A DNA stretch of 64,000 bases. Origin: Palaemon carinicauda (Eukaryota; Arthropoda; Malacostraca; Decapoda; Palaemonidae). The stretch spans positions 94,420,281 through 94,484,280 of the forward strand of contig NC_090728.1 in assembly GCF_036898095.1 (NCBI RefSeq), read 5' to 3'. Position 1 is the stretch's first letter; each line of letters begins with the position of its first letter. The translations under genes and the position numbers were made by a program. Shown here one piece after another: positions 1-10,841 of the stretch. Below the pieces are notes generated by a model. The model saw only the letters and a program-made list of their open reading frames with translations, ran no database searches and was not told the DNA's origin.

Positions 1-126
1 GCCTGTACCCTTCTTTCAGAACTGTTACGGTCCACGGGTCTGCACCGTGGTCTTTCCATGCTTGGCAAAAATGTCTGAGGCATCCCCCCCACCTGAGGCT
101 TGGGCAGGAGTAGGGGGCCTCTCTCC

Positions 127-2579
127 CTATCTCCTTCTGGAGGAGCGGCCAGCACGCCCTCACCTGGCTGCCGCGTAGGAAGATTTAAAGGAGGACTGAG
201 TTGACGATGTTCCCCTACGGGAGGGCTGCGAAGGTTGTGACCAAGCCGTCGCTGGGGCGTCTCTCCTGGACTGGCTGGACGAGGCCCGAGGAGGAGGAGG
301 AACATCGGAAGCGGTACTTCTGTGGATGGGTCTTCTCACTGACTGGGGGCTGAGATCACCCACGTCTTTCCGTTTTCTGACCCTTTCCATTATATCTTCC
401 GCTGCCTTCAGGGGGAAAAGGGAATCGTCCCACAGTGGCAGGTTTCTCAGGGCTCTCGCTTCTCTGTCTGGAATCCGTCTGGTAATTTTACTAAGGACTG
501 TGTCCCTCCTCCGCAGGATCCAGTTGGCGGCTTGAGCTAGAGACTGGTAGGAGACAAACTTCAAGGCCCTACCTCCCGAGCTAATCAGCTCCTTCAGTAG
601 GGCCTGATTCTCCGGGACCGAGAGGTCATAGGAGGCCTGGACTCCTACAAGGGCGGAGGCCCACCAGTCCAGCCAGGAGGACACGTTGACCAGGTCCTTG
701 GCTATCTCCTCCATCATTGTAACCTCCGACTGCGAGAAACAGATCGGAGCCGACGAGGCCCTATCTTCCGATCCTCCTTGGCCTAACACCTCGAGAGCTG
801 GTTTCACCTTACAGGCACCTGGTCGCTGTTCCTCGGGAAGATAAAATTTGCTCTGTGACCTCAGGCCCTGGAGCAGCTTGGAGGAACTTTGGGTCTTGGG
901 AGCCTCTGCATGGGTGGCCACGATCTTGTTGACGTGCACTCTACCCAGCTTAATATCCCTGGCAATCGGTAGTGCTAGGGATGGTCTATGTTGAACAGGG
1001 GCCTCTACCAGTCTGTTTAGGCTAGAGCGCCAGGGGTCCTTGGAGGAGGGTTCGGGCTCTTCAATCCTGTGATGGCTCCTGATGAGCCCTATCACTCTCC
1101 TGTATGCGGAGACCTCCGCTGTTACGCCCTCTGCGTTATCCTCCATCTCCTCCGTAGGGTGATCCGCTGCTCGTGACGGAGCCCCTCTGGCAGGTTCTTC
1201 CGTACGAGGCTCTGGACGAAGGACGGGCATTGCCGTAAGGCGAGGGCCTCCGTCCAAGGTCTCTCCTTCGTCGTGGAGGATCTGGCTTCCATGGGCTTGC
1301 CCGACGGGGGGAGCCGTCTCTCCTTCTCCTGACGGTGATGAGTCACCTTGGAGGATGGGAAGAGGCTGCCAGTCCGAAGGGGCGACTCCCTCCGCTGGGC
1401 GGATTGAGTCGGAACCTTTGCGGCCTTACGCCTGTCCGACGGGGCCGGAAACGACGTATCCCTCCGTCTGTCGAACCTGCCGCTGGGAGCGTATCTGTCC
1501 GGGGTTCTGGATCTAGGTAGCCAACCTGACGAACTCGGAACTGCTGAGAACTCGGGGAGCTTGCTATGCGGGACCAACACCCATTCTTCTCCAGGCGATC
1601 TACTTCTCCTAAACTTCCTTCTGGGGGACCTGGAGCGTCTACCCCCGTGGCGAGACCTGGAGCGTGAGCGGGAACGAGAATGTCTCCTCCGGGATCTCTC
1701 GCGTCGTCTTCGGGACTTCTTACGGGCCCCGCCCCCCGAGGAACAGGAACTCGTTACGGCTGACGAGTCTAACGATGCGTCGTAACTCGCCGGCGGTGCG
1801 GGCGCGCGAAGCTCAGCAGGAGGAATAACCCGATGACCGGCGGAAGACGAGGGCTGTAGGAAGATGTCTGGTAAGGTAGTCGACGGCGCTGGAGGGGAGC
1901 GTGGGCGATCTTCGATGGGGAACCAGGTTCCGAAGCCTTCCTCCATTCTCAAAGGGGACCTGTAGGGTGTCCTCGGAGGTACACACCCGAGGGAGTCTGA
2001 TGGGGGTGAGTCGTCTTTCTCGACGGCACCCTCGGCTGTAGAGGTACCTGAAAAGCATGCCCAAGAGGCGGGAGAAGATGCAGTAACATTTTTACCCCAC
2101 ATAGGGTCATCTGACGAGACGTGCCCCACAGGCACCAGGCCTCCGTCTCCAGAACACACACCCGTCCCTCCCTCAGGCCCCTCACTTGCCTGGAATGATG
2201 CCACTACCCCACTATCCTGCAATACAGACTCCTGGGAAAGAGCCGCCAGCTTCTTCCCCGCAACGGACTTACCTCGTCCCCTACTCTGGGTAGGGGAAGG
2301 TGGTATGGAGGCTCGCCCTGACGACGCTCCTGGAGACGTAAGGGGAGAGGAGATGCTCACCTTCTTAGGGGACCTCTTGGCCGCCGCCTTCTTCTTCGTG
2401 CCGAAGCGCACCCACTGAACTTCGTTCTACGATTCGCACTCCGGGCAAGTGTCCGTAGGGGAACACACTCTGCCCCTACACGACGAACACAAGGAGTGCG
2501 GGTCCACCTCCGGTTTCGAAAGATAAGCACCACACAATTTTCCGGCCATAGGCCCAGGACAACGGCGGGGATGCTCCAT
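127..2579 (-). pseudogene. Gag-like ORF1 of DIRS-1, broken
   Basis: The reading starts at ATG 2579 (MEHPRRCPGP). Residues 31-48 hold a CSSC...CPEC zinc-ribbon-like pair. Next comes a TAG stop at 2429-2427 (codon 51), then the same frame runs on to 1122 through an Arg/Ser dipeptide-rich block (about 1560-1720; motif RSRSRSRSRHGGRRSRSP). Near 1250 the frame shifts and the conserved core follows (WLDWWASALVG, NWILRRRDTVL). A TGA at 162-160 removes the last ten codons compared with DIRS-5. The role is inferred: nucleocapsid-like ORF1 by position and basic/zinc composition. I do not recognise a named fold in the core. Confidence 0.75.
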
Positions 2580-2817
2580 TACGCACTAGTAACACACCGT
2601 AAGACACAGGAACGCAAGGGAAGGAACAAGGGAAGCAAAAAGGTACCACGTGGGACCGCGGAGACACAAGGGAAGGATACAAGTATACCACGTGGAGACC
2701 ACGCGAGACACAAAGGGTCGGGGACACAAAGAGTCACACTGGGATTAAGGAGAGCGTCGAGATGTTATCGCGACGCGACCAGAGAACTTACTGGAGGTCG
2801 AGACCTGAGAAAGCATG

Positions 2818-2982
2818 CTCCCTGACCCGGGGTTAGCCTCAGGGCGGGTATCACTCAGCCTGAGGTTAACCCTCACAGAAAACGGGAGTAGGGTAAACTA
2901 CACAAAACTCTGGTCGGTTGGGAGAAGATCCCAGATACTCCTAAGAAAGTAGTTCGAGGTAAGTACTCCGTGTTGGAACAAT
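2818..2982 (-). repeat. 5' terminal repeat of DIRS-1
   Basis: The sequence from AGTAGTTCGAGGTAAGTA (2950) to the TTGGAACAA at about 2980 matches the right end of DIRS-5 (17637-17681) with a few differences. The stretch just inside it (AAACTACACAAAACTCTGGTC) also matches the DIRS-5 leader. This places the 5' end of DIRS-1 here, directly next to the 3' unit of DIRS-2. Confidence 0.7.
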
Positions 2983-2985
2983 TGT

Positions 2986-3250
2986 ATTTTTCGTAACTTC
3001 ACAAACCTGAGCTTTTTACTTAGGAGTATTTATTTCGGCGAAGCTGAAACTAGCCAATAAAGGTGTAACTACCCTCCACAAGTTAGTTGGGGCAGGAGGT
3101 GGGTAGGCTAGACCTCGCTCACGCCATTACTAGCGACTAATCATCAATTTTCCAATTGTGGTAGGGCTTTCTTGGGGTACGTGTTTCCAAGACCAGTACA
3201 TGTATGTGCAAAAGAGCTCCAGGTTTGTATAGCTAGGAAAAATACAAATT
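2986..3250. repeat. 3' inverted unit of DIRS-2
   Basis: A stretch of about 260 bp has inverted ends (CACAAACCTGAGCTTTTT at about 3001; its degenerate complement around 3210-3226). It is followed by the A/T-rich joint AAATACAAATTACTTCC. Equivalent units follow the recombinase end of DIRS-3, -5, -7 and -8. Confidence 0.6.
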
Positions 3251-3529
3251 ACTTCCAAATTTGTTATTTGTTCCAGCACAACATACACACCTTCCGCTCT
3301 TTACTCAGGAGACTCACCTTTAGGTGGGTGGAAATCCCCAAACCAACTGGCTGATTACTGACCCAGGGTGGTCTCTTGTTATTCTCGTAGGATAATTGGT
3401 CTGGACAATTAGTGCTGGAAACAGAAAATTTCTGTGATGAAGATAAGCATGCAGTTGGCCTGAGCCCATTGCTAAATCTAAATATTGCCCGACTCCACCT
3501 TGCTTGGAGGACGGTGATATAACAAATAT

Positions 3530-4120
3530 CACATATACCAAGGCACATCCCCCAATTTTGGGGAGTAGCCAAAATCAAACAAATGAAACAAAAAGGGGAC
3601 CTCTCCTCTCTATGTTCCTCCCAGCCTGACAAGGGACTCAACCGAGTTCGGCTGGTACTGCTAGGGTGCCACAGCCCACTAGGGTGCCACAGCCCACCCT
3701 CCCCCATTATCCACCACAGATGAAGCTTCATAACGCTGAATCCCCTACTGCTGCTACCTCCGCGGTCATCCAAGGCACCGGAGGAAACAGCAGGGCCTAC
3801 CGGAACTGCGTCACAATCGCTCACCATTCATTCCTATTTCTAGCATGCTCTCTTGCCTCTCTCACATCTGTCCTCCTATCACCCAGAGCTTTCTTTACTC
3901 CATCCATCCACCCAAACCTTGGCTTTCCTCTTGTACTTCTCCCATCAACTCTTGCATTCATCACCTTCTTTAGCAGACAGCCATTTTCCATTCTCTCAAC
4001 ATGGCTAAACCACCTCAACACATTCATATCCACTCTAGCTGCTAACTCATTTCTTACACCTGTTCTCACCCTCACTACTTCGTTCCTAACCCTATCTACT
4101 CAAGATACACCAGCCATACT
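3530..4120 (-). mobile_element. LINE-T copy 1, 5' truncated, with target-site duplication
   Basis: This holds the C-terminal end of a LINE RT protein (minus 4075-3821; motifs VLRWFSHVERMENG and GKPRFGWMDGVKKAL) and its 3' UTR. The 3' UTR includes the conserved stem-loop (3748-3793 on the plus strand) and the CCCCCAATTTTGGGG palindrome. A 9-bp duplication AACAAATAT flanks it (3521-3529 and 4121-4129). It is homologous to 41188-41844, 50079-50265 and 50495-52722. The RT clade is not assigned. Confidence 0.85.
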
Positions 4121-4339
4121 AACAAATATATACATATATATATAAGGTTGCAAAAATGGCTTGGTACTCACCTGCAGATAGATAAGGTCAGCTGTGCAGA
4201 GTTCCTCAGATGCTACACCTAAAGAGAGGGGAGGATGAAGTAGAAAGTTGCCAGTCATTCACACATTCGCCCTAGACTTACTCGCGGGTAACGTCTGCCC
4301 TCGACCATCTGGTACTTGTCCTACAAGGGGGCTGAGGTA

Positions 4340-5400
4340 TTAGACCACGTTTTGAGCAGACACCACAGGATCTGATGAGAATGTGTCTAGGCTCCGGTGG
4401 GATATATCTCGCAGGTAGTGGGCAGTGAACATTGTTTGACATTTCGATATGCCTGCTTGCAATACTTGCATCACGGAAAAATTTTTCTTGAATACCATGG
4501 AGGTACTCACTCCCTTGACCTCATGTGCATGGGGGCACCAATTTGCAGAAGAGAGGTCAGATGAAACTGCTCTCCCTATAACCTGTCTGATCCAGGAGGA
4601 AACAGAGTTTTTTGTGACTCTCCTCTTGGTTCTCCCCATGCTAACAAAGAGCCTGTTGATCTGAGGTCGGACCCTCATCTTTTTTCTGAGATACTGTACA
4701 ACCTCAGCACCCTCACCGGACATAATAACAGTTGATGAAGATTTTTTGTTACAGATTGGAGACTCTCAATCCGAAACAGCCCAAATCTAGGATCCGCTAC
4801 AGACGGATTTTAAAACCGAGTGTGACCTGCCCTCATCACCTTCAATGGACAATGTTACAGAAGAAACCATGTAGTTCACTAATCCTCTTTGCAGAGGCCA
4901 GAGCTAGAAAGAAAGCCGTCTTTAAGAGTCATGTCTCGGTCTGAGGCTTGACAGAGAGGCTCATAGGGGGCTCCTTTTAGTGAACGTAAGACTTTCACAA
5001 CGTTCCAAGGTGGTCTTCTGACTTCCGACTGGGGGAAGAACCCCTCAAAGTTTCGTATAAGGAGTGACTATTCTGCCAAGGAGGAAATATTAACTCCATT
5101 CACCTCATAGACAAGGCTTAAGGCCAAGCAATAGCCTTTCCCCGCCAACACCTAAGTGTTTCTCCGCCCTGAGGAGCAACAAGAACTCTGCTATTGTTGG
5201 TATAGAGGCACTAAGTGAAGCGATACCACATCAACAACACCAACCACAAAAGACGGACCCCTTTGCTTGGTACACTACAGCCAACGACTCCGAGAGGTAT
5301 CCTGACGTGTATATTGCAACTGGCTCTGAAAAGCCTCTCTTCGAGAGCAGTTGCTGGATAACCTCCAGGCGTGAGGATGCAGCGATGCTACTGCTTAATA
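4340..5400 (-). pseudogene. Tyrosine recombinase of DIRS-2
   Basis: The N-terminal core-binding part (5400-4960) is broken. The catalytic half is readable: SAKRISELHG near 4910-4880 gives the first catalytic Arg. In the open stretch 4723-4340 there is HEVKGVS (the HxxR position, here Lys) and the nucleophile in FTAHYLRD. The order and motifs match tyrosine recombinases of DIRS elements, which integrate circular cDNA without target duplication. A frame break near 4730-4950 separates the parts. The Lys replaces the usual second catalytic Arg and is shared with DIRS-3 and DIRS-8. Confidence 0.75.
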
Positions 5401-5439
5401 GAATATCTTAACATGTGGCTGTCTGAGTAGCTCGGGAAA

Positions 5440-6310
5440 TGGAGGATATCCATCCATTTGAGGATATCCACAGCTAGTTGGTATAGGGGCTATGAAAAGG
5501 TACCTCCTTGTTTGTATATGCGGGACACCACTGTAGTGTTGTAGTTCATTACCATTTAGACTTTTTAGAGTGCCCTGAAAGGAGCCGATGAAAATGCTTG
5601 AGGGCCAGGTAAGATGCCCTCATTTCCGGGAGGTTTATGTGGCACTGCCTTTCAGATTCGGACCAGAGCCCGAATACCATAAGGTGTGACAGGTGAGGCC
5701 CCACCCTTCTTTTGATACGTCCATGAGCAGCAACAAATCCGGTGGAGGAGAGAGATTTACCCAATACCCACCAACTCAGATCTCTCCTCTTCTCAAGTCC
5801 CTCTGGCACTAGGGTGCTTGGTGGGTCTCTGTGCTGAGAGTAATAGGTCTTCAGCTGCCACTGTAGAGACCAAATGTGGAGACAGCCGTGAGGTACTAAC
5901 TTCTCGAGAGATGTTAGGTGCCCCAGAAGCCTTTGCCACTGATGAGCAATCAATTCGTCCCACAAAAAAGCTCTGGGCTATATCTCTCAGCCTCTTTATC
6001 CGATCCTCAGATGGAAAGATCTTGTCTAGTGTGGTCCTGATTCTCATCCCTAGATCCAGACAAAAGGCGAGAAGTTTGTCTCAATGGAGGAGAAGGAACC
6101 CCTTTGAGTCTGCGAGAATCAGCCAATCGTCTAGATAACGAAGGAGATGAATGCCGTTCTTGTGTGCCCAGGTGGACATTAGATTGAATACCCTCATGAA
6201 TATCTGAGGTGCTATGGATAGGCCGAAGCACAGCACTTTGAACAGGTATATCTGTCCTGCTATTGTGAATCGTAAGTATTTCCTCGATGAATTCGATTTC
6301 TAATAGTTGG
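5440..6310 (-). pseudogene. RT-RNase H remnant of DIRS-2
   Basis: Reading the minus strand through several frames gives the RT palm (FGLSIAPQIF, then RYLDDWLILADS with the YxDD box near 6140-6120) and the thumb (IFPSEDRIKRL, LIAHQWQRLLGHLTSLEKL). RNase H follows (CHINLPEMRA near 5640, then a DNTTVV-like third site with NYNTTVV near 5540). At least three frameshifts are needed. The RT N-terminus is missing. RT plus RNase H normally copy the element RNA to cDNA; this copy cannot. Confidence 0.75.
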
Positions 6311-6370
6311 CAACAGCATTGGGATGGCCAAGAGCAATGCAACCTAAAATTCTCATAAAAATAACAAATT

Positions 6371-6657
6371 TGGAAATAATTTGTATTTTTCCTAACATAC
6401 AAACCTGAAGCTATTTATTAGAGTATTACTTTTGGCAACGCTGAAAAACAGCCAAGACAATTTTAGAGAGGGATAATTACCACATCCGCTAGTTAGCGGG
6501 AGGGGGTTGGGGTAGACTAGCTACCCCGCTCACTCACACCTGTCAGTTGAGTAACCACTTTTGCTTTCTGGCAGGACTTCTAAGGGGACAGGGTGGCGGG
6601 CCAATTTGTATAAATAGCTTCAGGTTTGTATGTTAGGAAAAATACAAATTATTTCCA
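6371..6657. repeat. 3' inverted unit of DIRS-3
   Basis: The 45-base stretch 6371-6415 (GGAAATAATTTGTATTTTTC, then CTAACATACAAACCTGAAGC) is almost exactly the reverse complement of 6613-6657. It encloses about 200 bp. Directly after it comes the terminal repeat TTGTTCCGACACATATACAA (about 6667). Confidence 0.7.
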
Positions 6658-7145
6658 AATTTGTTATTTGTTCCGACACATATACAAACCTTCGCTATTT
6701 ATTAGGGTGACTTACTCTTAGGAGAGAGGAAGTCCTTACCAACTGGCCTTGGTCATGACCCGGGGTCCTCTCTATTTCGATCTGTGATTGATAGTAGAGG
6801 GAACCCTACCCTCGCTAAAATCATAGTAGTTACAAGGTAACTCACTGATAGCAGCCTGCAGAAGCTTGTGTGAGAGAGACTCGTGGCTTGTCTCCACGTA
6901 GGAACTCGAGGATTCTAAGACATATCCATTACCAAGAGGTATTGATGACGTAACAAAGTATTCATTTATACCCAGGATGCACAAGGGAAATGATTCTTAC
7001 CTGCAGAGGGGTGAGGTCAGCTATGCTTCGGTCTTGCGGAGCTATTTCCCCAGGGGGGGAGAAGGAGAAAGAAAGAAGTGAGCCAGACATTCTTTTCATT
7101 CACCCTAGACTAACCCGGGTAACCTCAGCCCTCAATCCTCTGCTA

Positions 7146-7512
7146 CTTGTCCATCAAGGAGCCTGAGGCATTAGATCACTTGTTGTGCGGCCACCACAGG
7201 ACCAATGGAGGTTTCCATGCTCCTGTGGGTTACGTCTTTCAGGTAGTGGGCTGTGAGGGTCGTCTGACGCTTCCACACGTCCGCTTGCAATACCTGTGCC
7301 ACAAAAAAATTTTTCTTGAACGCCAGAGACATTGCAATGCCTTTGACGTCATGAGCTCTGGGTTGGTTGGACAGAGGAGGATCTGGATATAGAGCGTATT
7401 CGATTACTTTCCTTATCCAGGAGGAAATAGTATTCCTCGTGACCCTCCTCTTGACCTTCCCCGTGCTGACAAAAAGTGCTCGTACACGGGGGCGAGCTTT
7501 TGCTGTTCTTTT
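7146..7512 (-). pseudogene. Tyrosine recombinase C-terminus of DIRS-3
   Basis: The minus-strand reading gives [16 protein letters not shown], then [12 protein letters not shown] (the HxxR site with Lys) and TAHYLKDVTHRSM with the nucleophilic Tyr. It ends at about 7146 with a TAA. About 120 codons are open. The upstream half of the recombinase is lost at the TA microsatellite. Confidence 0.75.
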
Positions 7513-7535
7513 TAAGTGTACTGTATATGTATATG

Positions 7536-7718
<183 letters not shown>

Positions 7719-7849
7719 CATGTAGGAGGAAGACTCCGTCTCTTCCAGGATCGTTGGACCTTCGATCCCTGGGCCCACAACATCGTCAAAAATGGACTAG
7801 GCTAGAGCTGGAAGACATCACCACCAGCATTTCCACAATTCTTCCAGCA

Positions 7850-9562
7850 CTCCACCCCCATTTCTGGAAAAATATGTCCAAGAACTCTTGAACAAAAGGG
7901 TGATCAAGAGAGCAAAGTCCATCAAATTTCAGGGAAGGCTGTTCTGTGTTCCCAAGAAAGACTCCGACAAACTCAGAGTCGTCCTGGACTTGTCCCCTCT
8001 CAACAAGTTCATCGAGAACAACAAGTTCAAGATTCTAACCCTTCAGCACATAAGGGCCCTATTGCCCAGAAAGGCATACACAGTCTCCATAGACATGGCG
8101 GACACCTATTAGCACATGCCGATGAATCGCCAGATCTCCTCCTACCTAGGATTCAGGCTTCAAAAACGAAAGTACACTTTCAGAGCCATGCCCTTCGGAC
8201 TCAACATAGCCCCAAGGGTCTTCACGAAGCTTGCAGAGACTATCGTTCAACAACTACGCCTACAGGTTGTCCAGGTAATGGCCTACCTAGACGATTGGCT
8301 GGTGTGGGCAGCATCGGAAATGGTATGCCTGCAAGCATCCAAGAAAGTGATCCAATTCCTGGAACATCTAGGATTCAAGATCAAAACCAAAAAGTCTCGA
8401 CTATCTCCGGCTAAGAAGTTCCAATGGCTAGGCATACATTGGGACCTACAGTCACACTGTCTCTCCATTCCGTTAAAGAAGAGGAGGGAGATAGCGAGGT
8501 CTGTCAAGAGACTCCTCAAATCCAAATGGATTTCAAGACGTCAACATGAGCGTGTGCTCGGCTCCCTCCAGTTCGCTTCGGTGACAGACCCAGTGATGAA
8601 AGCACAGCTAAAAGATGCATCAGGAGTCTGGAAAAGATACGCATCAAACGCTCAAAGAGATCTCAGATGACCACTCTCGTCTCGGCTTCGGTCACTCCTC
8701 AAGCCATGGTCGGAGGCCAGCAAGTTCAAGAGGTCAATGCCTCTACAACTGCCTCCACCCTCAGTTACCATCCATACGGACGCATCGCTGGAAGGATGGG
8801 GGGGGGGGGGGGGCACTCCCACCAACGCAAGACTCAAGGAACCTGGTCCTCCCTGTTCAAGATGTTCCATATCAACATCTTGGAGGCCATGGCAGTCTTC
8901 CTCATTCTGAAGAGACTGTCTCTTCATCCCTCAGCCCACGTGCGATTGACTTTGGACAGCGATGTTGTGGTCAGATGTCTGAATCGTCAAGGCTCACGAT
9001 CGCCTCAACTCAACCAAGTGATAGTAGCCATCCTCCGCCTAGCGGAGAAGAAGAGATGGCACTTATCAGCAGTTCACCTTCAAGGGTTCCGCAATGTGAC
9101 AGCGGACGCTCTGTCCAGGATAGCTCTGATAGAGTCAGAATGGTCCTCTAGACTCAGATTCATTCTCCTTCATCTTACAACAAGTCCCGGAACTGCAGAT
9201 CGACCTCTTCGCAACGAGCGACAACAAGAAACTTCCTCGATACGTGGCCCCGTACGAGGACCCTCGAGCAGAAGCAGTGGACGCCATGTCCCTGGACTGG
9301 AATAGATGGACCAGGATTTACCTGTTCCCTCCGCCCAACCTTCTGCTCAAGGTCCTCACGAAGATGAGATCCTTTCAAGGAACGGCAGCCCTAGTGGCTC
9401 CCAAGTGGCCCCTGAGCAACTGGTTCTCCCTGATTCTGGAATTACAACCGAAGCTGATCCCACTGCCGGAACCAGTTCTGTCTCAAGTTCAGAAGTCGAC
9501 TGTCTTCGCTTCATCACAGAAAACCAGAGCCCTTCATCTCATGATTTTCTCTCCCTTGCCGT
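7850..9562 (+). pseudogene. RT-RNase H-MT polyprotein of DIRS-4
   Basis: RT: FCVPKKDSDKLRVVLDLSPL (about 7942), then DTY with an in-frame TAG at 8110-8112, FRAMPFGLNIAPRVF, and AYLDDWLVW with the catalytic LDD (about 8290). RNase H: TDASLEGW (about 8780), INILEAMAVF, LDSDVVVRCL, and NVTADALSRI as the four acidic sites. Methyltransferase-like tail: APYEDPRAEAVDAM, LFPPPNLLLKVL and LVAPKWPLSNWF, up to 9562. A run of 16 G (8798-8813) sits at the GW codons of RNase H and changes the frame. Further shifts lie near 7850 and 9180. The tail overlaps the recombinase frame by about 250 bp. Confidence 0.8.
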
Positions 9563-10521
9563 AAAGAAAAGGTTTGAATTCTCGAAGAAAAGTCTAGACT
9601 TCTTGGAGGAATATAAGTCAAAATCTACCAGAAGGCAATACGAGTCATCTTGGAAGAAATGGGTAACCTTTGTCAAGGCAAAGAATTCGAAGGAAATCTC
9701 GATGGATTTCTGCCTGTCTTTCTTTATCCACCTTCATGAACAAGGTTTAGCAGCCAACAAGATCTCTACGTGTAAATCTGCCCTGACAAGACCCTTGCTA
9801 TATGCCTTCCAAATAGATCTGTCTAACGAAATCTTCAACAAGGTGCCGAAGGCCTGTGCTAGACTCAGACCAGCGGCCACTCCGAGAACCATTTCATGGT
9901 CTCTTGACAAAGTGCTACACTTCACCTCAGGCTTAGACAATGAGACTTGCCCTCTGAAAGATTTGACCCAGAAAGTTATTTTCTTGTTTGCTTTAGCATC
10001 AGGGGCTAGAGTTAGTGAAATTGTGGCATTATCTAGGGAAGAGGGCCAGATCCGGTTCGCTGACACAGGCGAGCTCACCCTCTTTCCTAACCCAACGTTT
10101 CTCGCCAAGAACGAGTTACCCCCAAAAAGATGGGGTCCCTGGAGAATCTGCCCTCTGAAGGAAGATATCTGTGTGTGCCCTGTGGAGAGTCTAAAGGTCT
10201 ATCTTCGCAGAACTTCAGACTTCGGGGGAGGACAACTCTTTAAAGGAGAAACATCATGGGTCAAACCTGTCACTTAAACAACTACGGGAAAAGATCGCCT
10301 ACTTTATTCGCAGAGCGGATTCTGACAATACACCCGTAAGTCATGATCCTAGGAAGGTCGCCTCTTCCCTGAACTTTTTCCAGCTAATGGACTTCAAGAG
10401 TCTTCCCTCTTTTACTGGATGGAAGTCTTCCAGGGTGTTCTTTAAGCACTACGCGAAGCAAGTGCAAGAAGTTAAGCGATACGTGGTGGCGGCAGGTAGT
10501 GCTCTAAAACCTGCCGCTTAG
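9306..10521 (+). pseudogene. Tyrosine recombinase of DIRS-4, one frameshift
   Basis: The frame 9306-10277 holds the core-binding part (STRRQYESSWKKWVTFV) and the catalytic part (ALASGARVSEIVALS with Arg I, and TFLAKNE with the beta-turn Lys). A one-base shift at about 10257 ends it. The next frame (from about 10260) continues with VSHDPRKVASSL (HxxR intact) and FFKHYAKQV with the nucleophilic Tyr, ending at TAG 10519-10521. All catalytic residues can be seen, so this copy is one indel from open. Confidence 0.85.
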
Positions 10522-10841
10522 TGCTGCGAGGAACAGTGAATTTTATGGGACTTAAAATTCTAAGGGTGTATATGTTGGCCCTAGGGCACAACATAGTAGT
10601 GATTGTCATCATGGGCCTGTTCTAATATACTAAGGTGATATAACATAGACTGAACACTAGTGCCGCGTGTTTTTTACACGAGTGTATATTGAGACATTCT
10701 CAGAATGACATTACAATTCCATACGGAAATTAAAGTATGTGGCAAGTTTTCCTTTTCAGGTACTACAAATATTTGTTTATGTCAATGTGCCTATGTTATC
10801 TAATTGATTTTCAATTACAAAATAAAAAATTTTAAGTAATT
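10522..10841 (+). other. Gene-free 3' flank of DIRS-4
   Basis: No coding signal is visible. It is probably the 3' UTR of DIRS-4. A short hairpin-like sequence (GTGTTTTTTACACGAGTGT) is near 10665-10685. It runs into the A/T-rich start of the DIRS-5 terminal units. Confidence 0.4.

Larger units (their letters stand above)
1..2982 (-). mobile_element. DIRS-like retrotransposon copy DIRS-1 (lineage A), cut by window edge
   Basis: This is the 5' part of a DIRS-type tyrosine-recombinase retrotransposon read on the minus strand. It has a 5' terminal repeat (about 2818-2982), then a gag-like gene (2579 down to 127), and the start of the RT region in the first 120 bases. It is collinear with DIRS-5 (14.7-17.7 kb) and clearly homologous to it at protein level, including the zinc-finger N-terminus, SR-rich block and conserved gag core. 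RT, RNase H and recombinase would lie left of position 1. Nonsense and frameshift lesions make it a dead copy. Confidence 0.85.
2990..6345 (-). mobile_element. DIRS-like copy DIRS-2 (lineage B), 5' truncated, with nested LINE
   Basis: Reading leftwards on the minus strand it contains RT from the palm domain on, RNase H, tyrosine recombinase, a 3' UTR, a terminal repeat (3250-3330) and the inverted unit at 2986-3250. A LINE (3530-4120) sits in the 3' UTR. The gag gene and the RT fingers are absent, so the copy is truncated at about 6330-6345, where the 3' unit of DIRS-3 begins. Its 3' UTR (4142-4330) is alignable with that of DIRS-3 (6975-7200), which supports one family. Confidence 0.75.
6363..7512 (-). 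mobile_element. DIRS-like copy DIRS-3 (lineage B), 3' end only
   Basis: Only the recombinase C-terminus (7512-7146), the 3' UTR (7140-6720), the terminal repeat and the 3' inverted unit remain. The copy stops where a (TA)n tract starts (about 7540). The 3' UTR and recombinase align with DIRS-2. Just beyond the TA tract begins DIRS-4 on the opposite strand, so the microsatellite marks a junction of two truncated elements. Confidence 0.75.
7728..10521 (+). mobile_element. DIRS-like copy DIRS-4 (lineage C), 5' truncated
   Basis: This is the only DIRS copy on the plus strand. It starts inside the RT N-terminal region ([16 protein letters not shown] at about 7760) right after the TA microsatellite. 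It runs through RT, RNase H, a methyltransferase-like tail and a tyrosine recombinase ending at TAG 10521. The gag gene is missing. A 3' UTR probably continues to about 10830, where the DIRS-5 terminal units begin. Protein motifs are clearly distinct from lineages A and B. Confidence 0.8.

Noticed and set aside
1560..1720. SR-rich stretch as a host splicing factor exon
   Set aside because: It lies in a frame collinear with the DIRS-5 gag, next to RT and terminal repeats.
3666..4145. 159-codon plus-strand open frame
   Set aside because: Antisense shadow of LINE-T copy 1.
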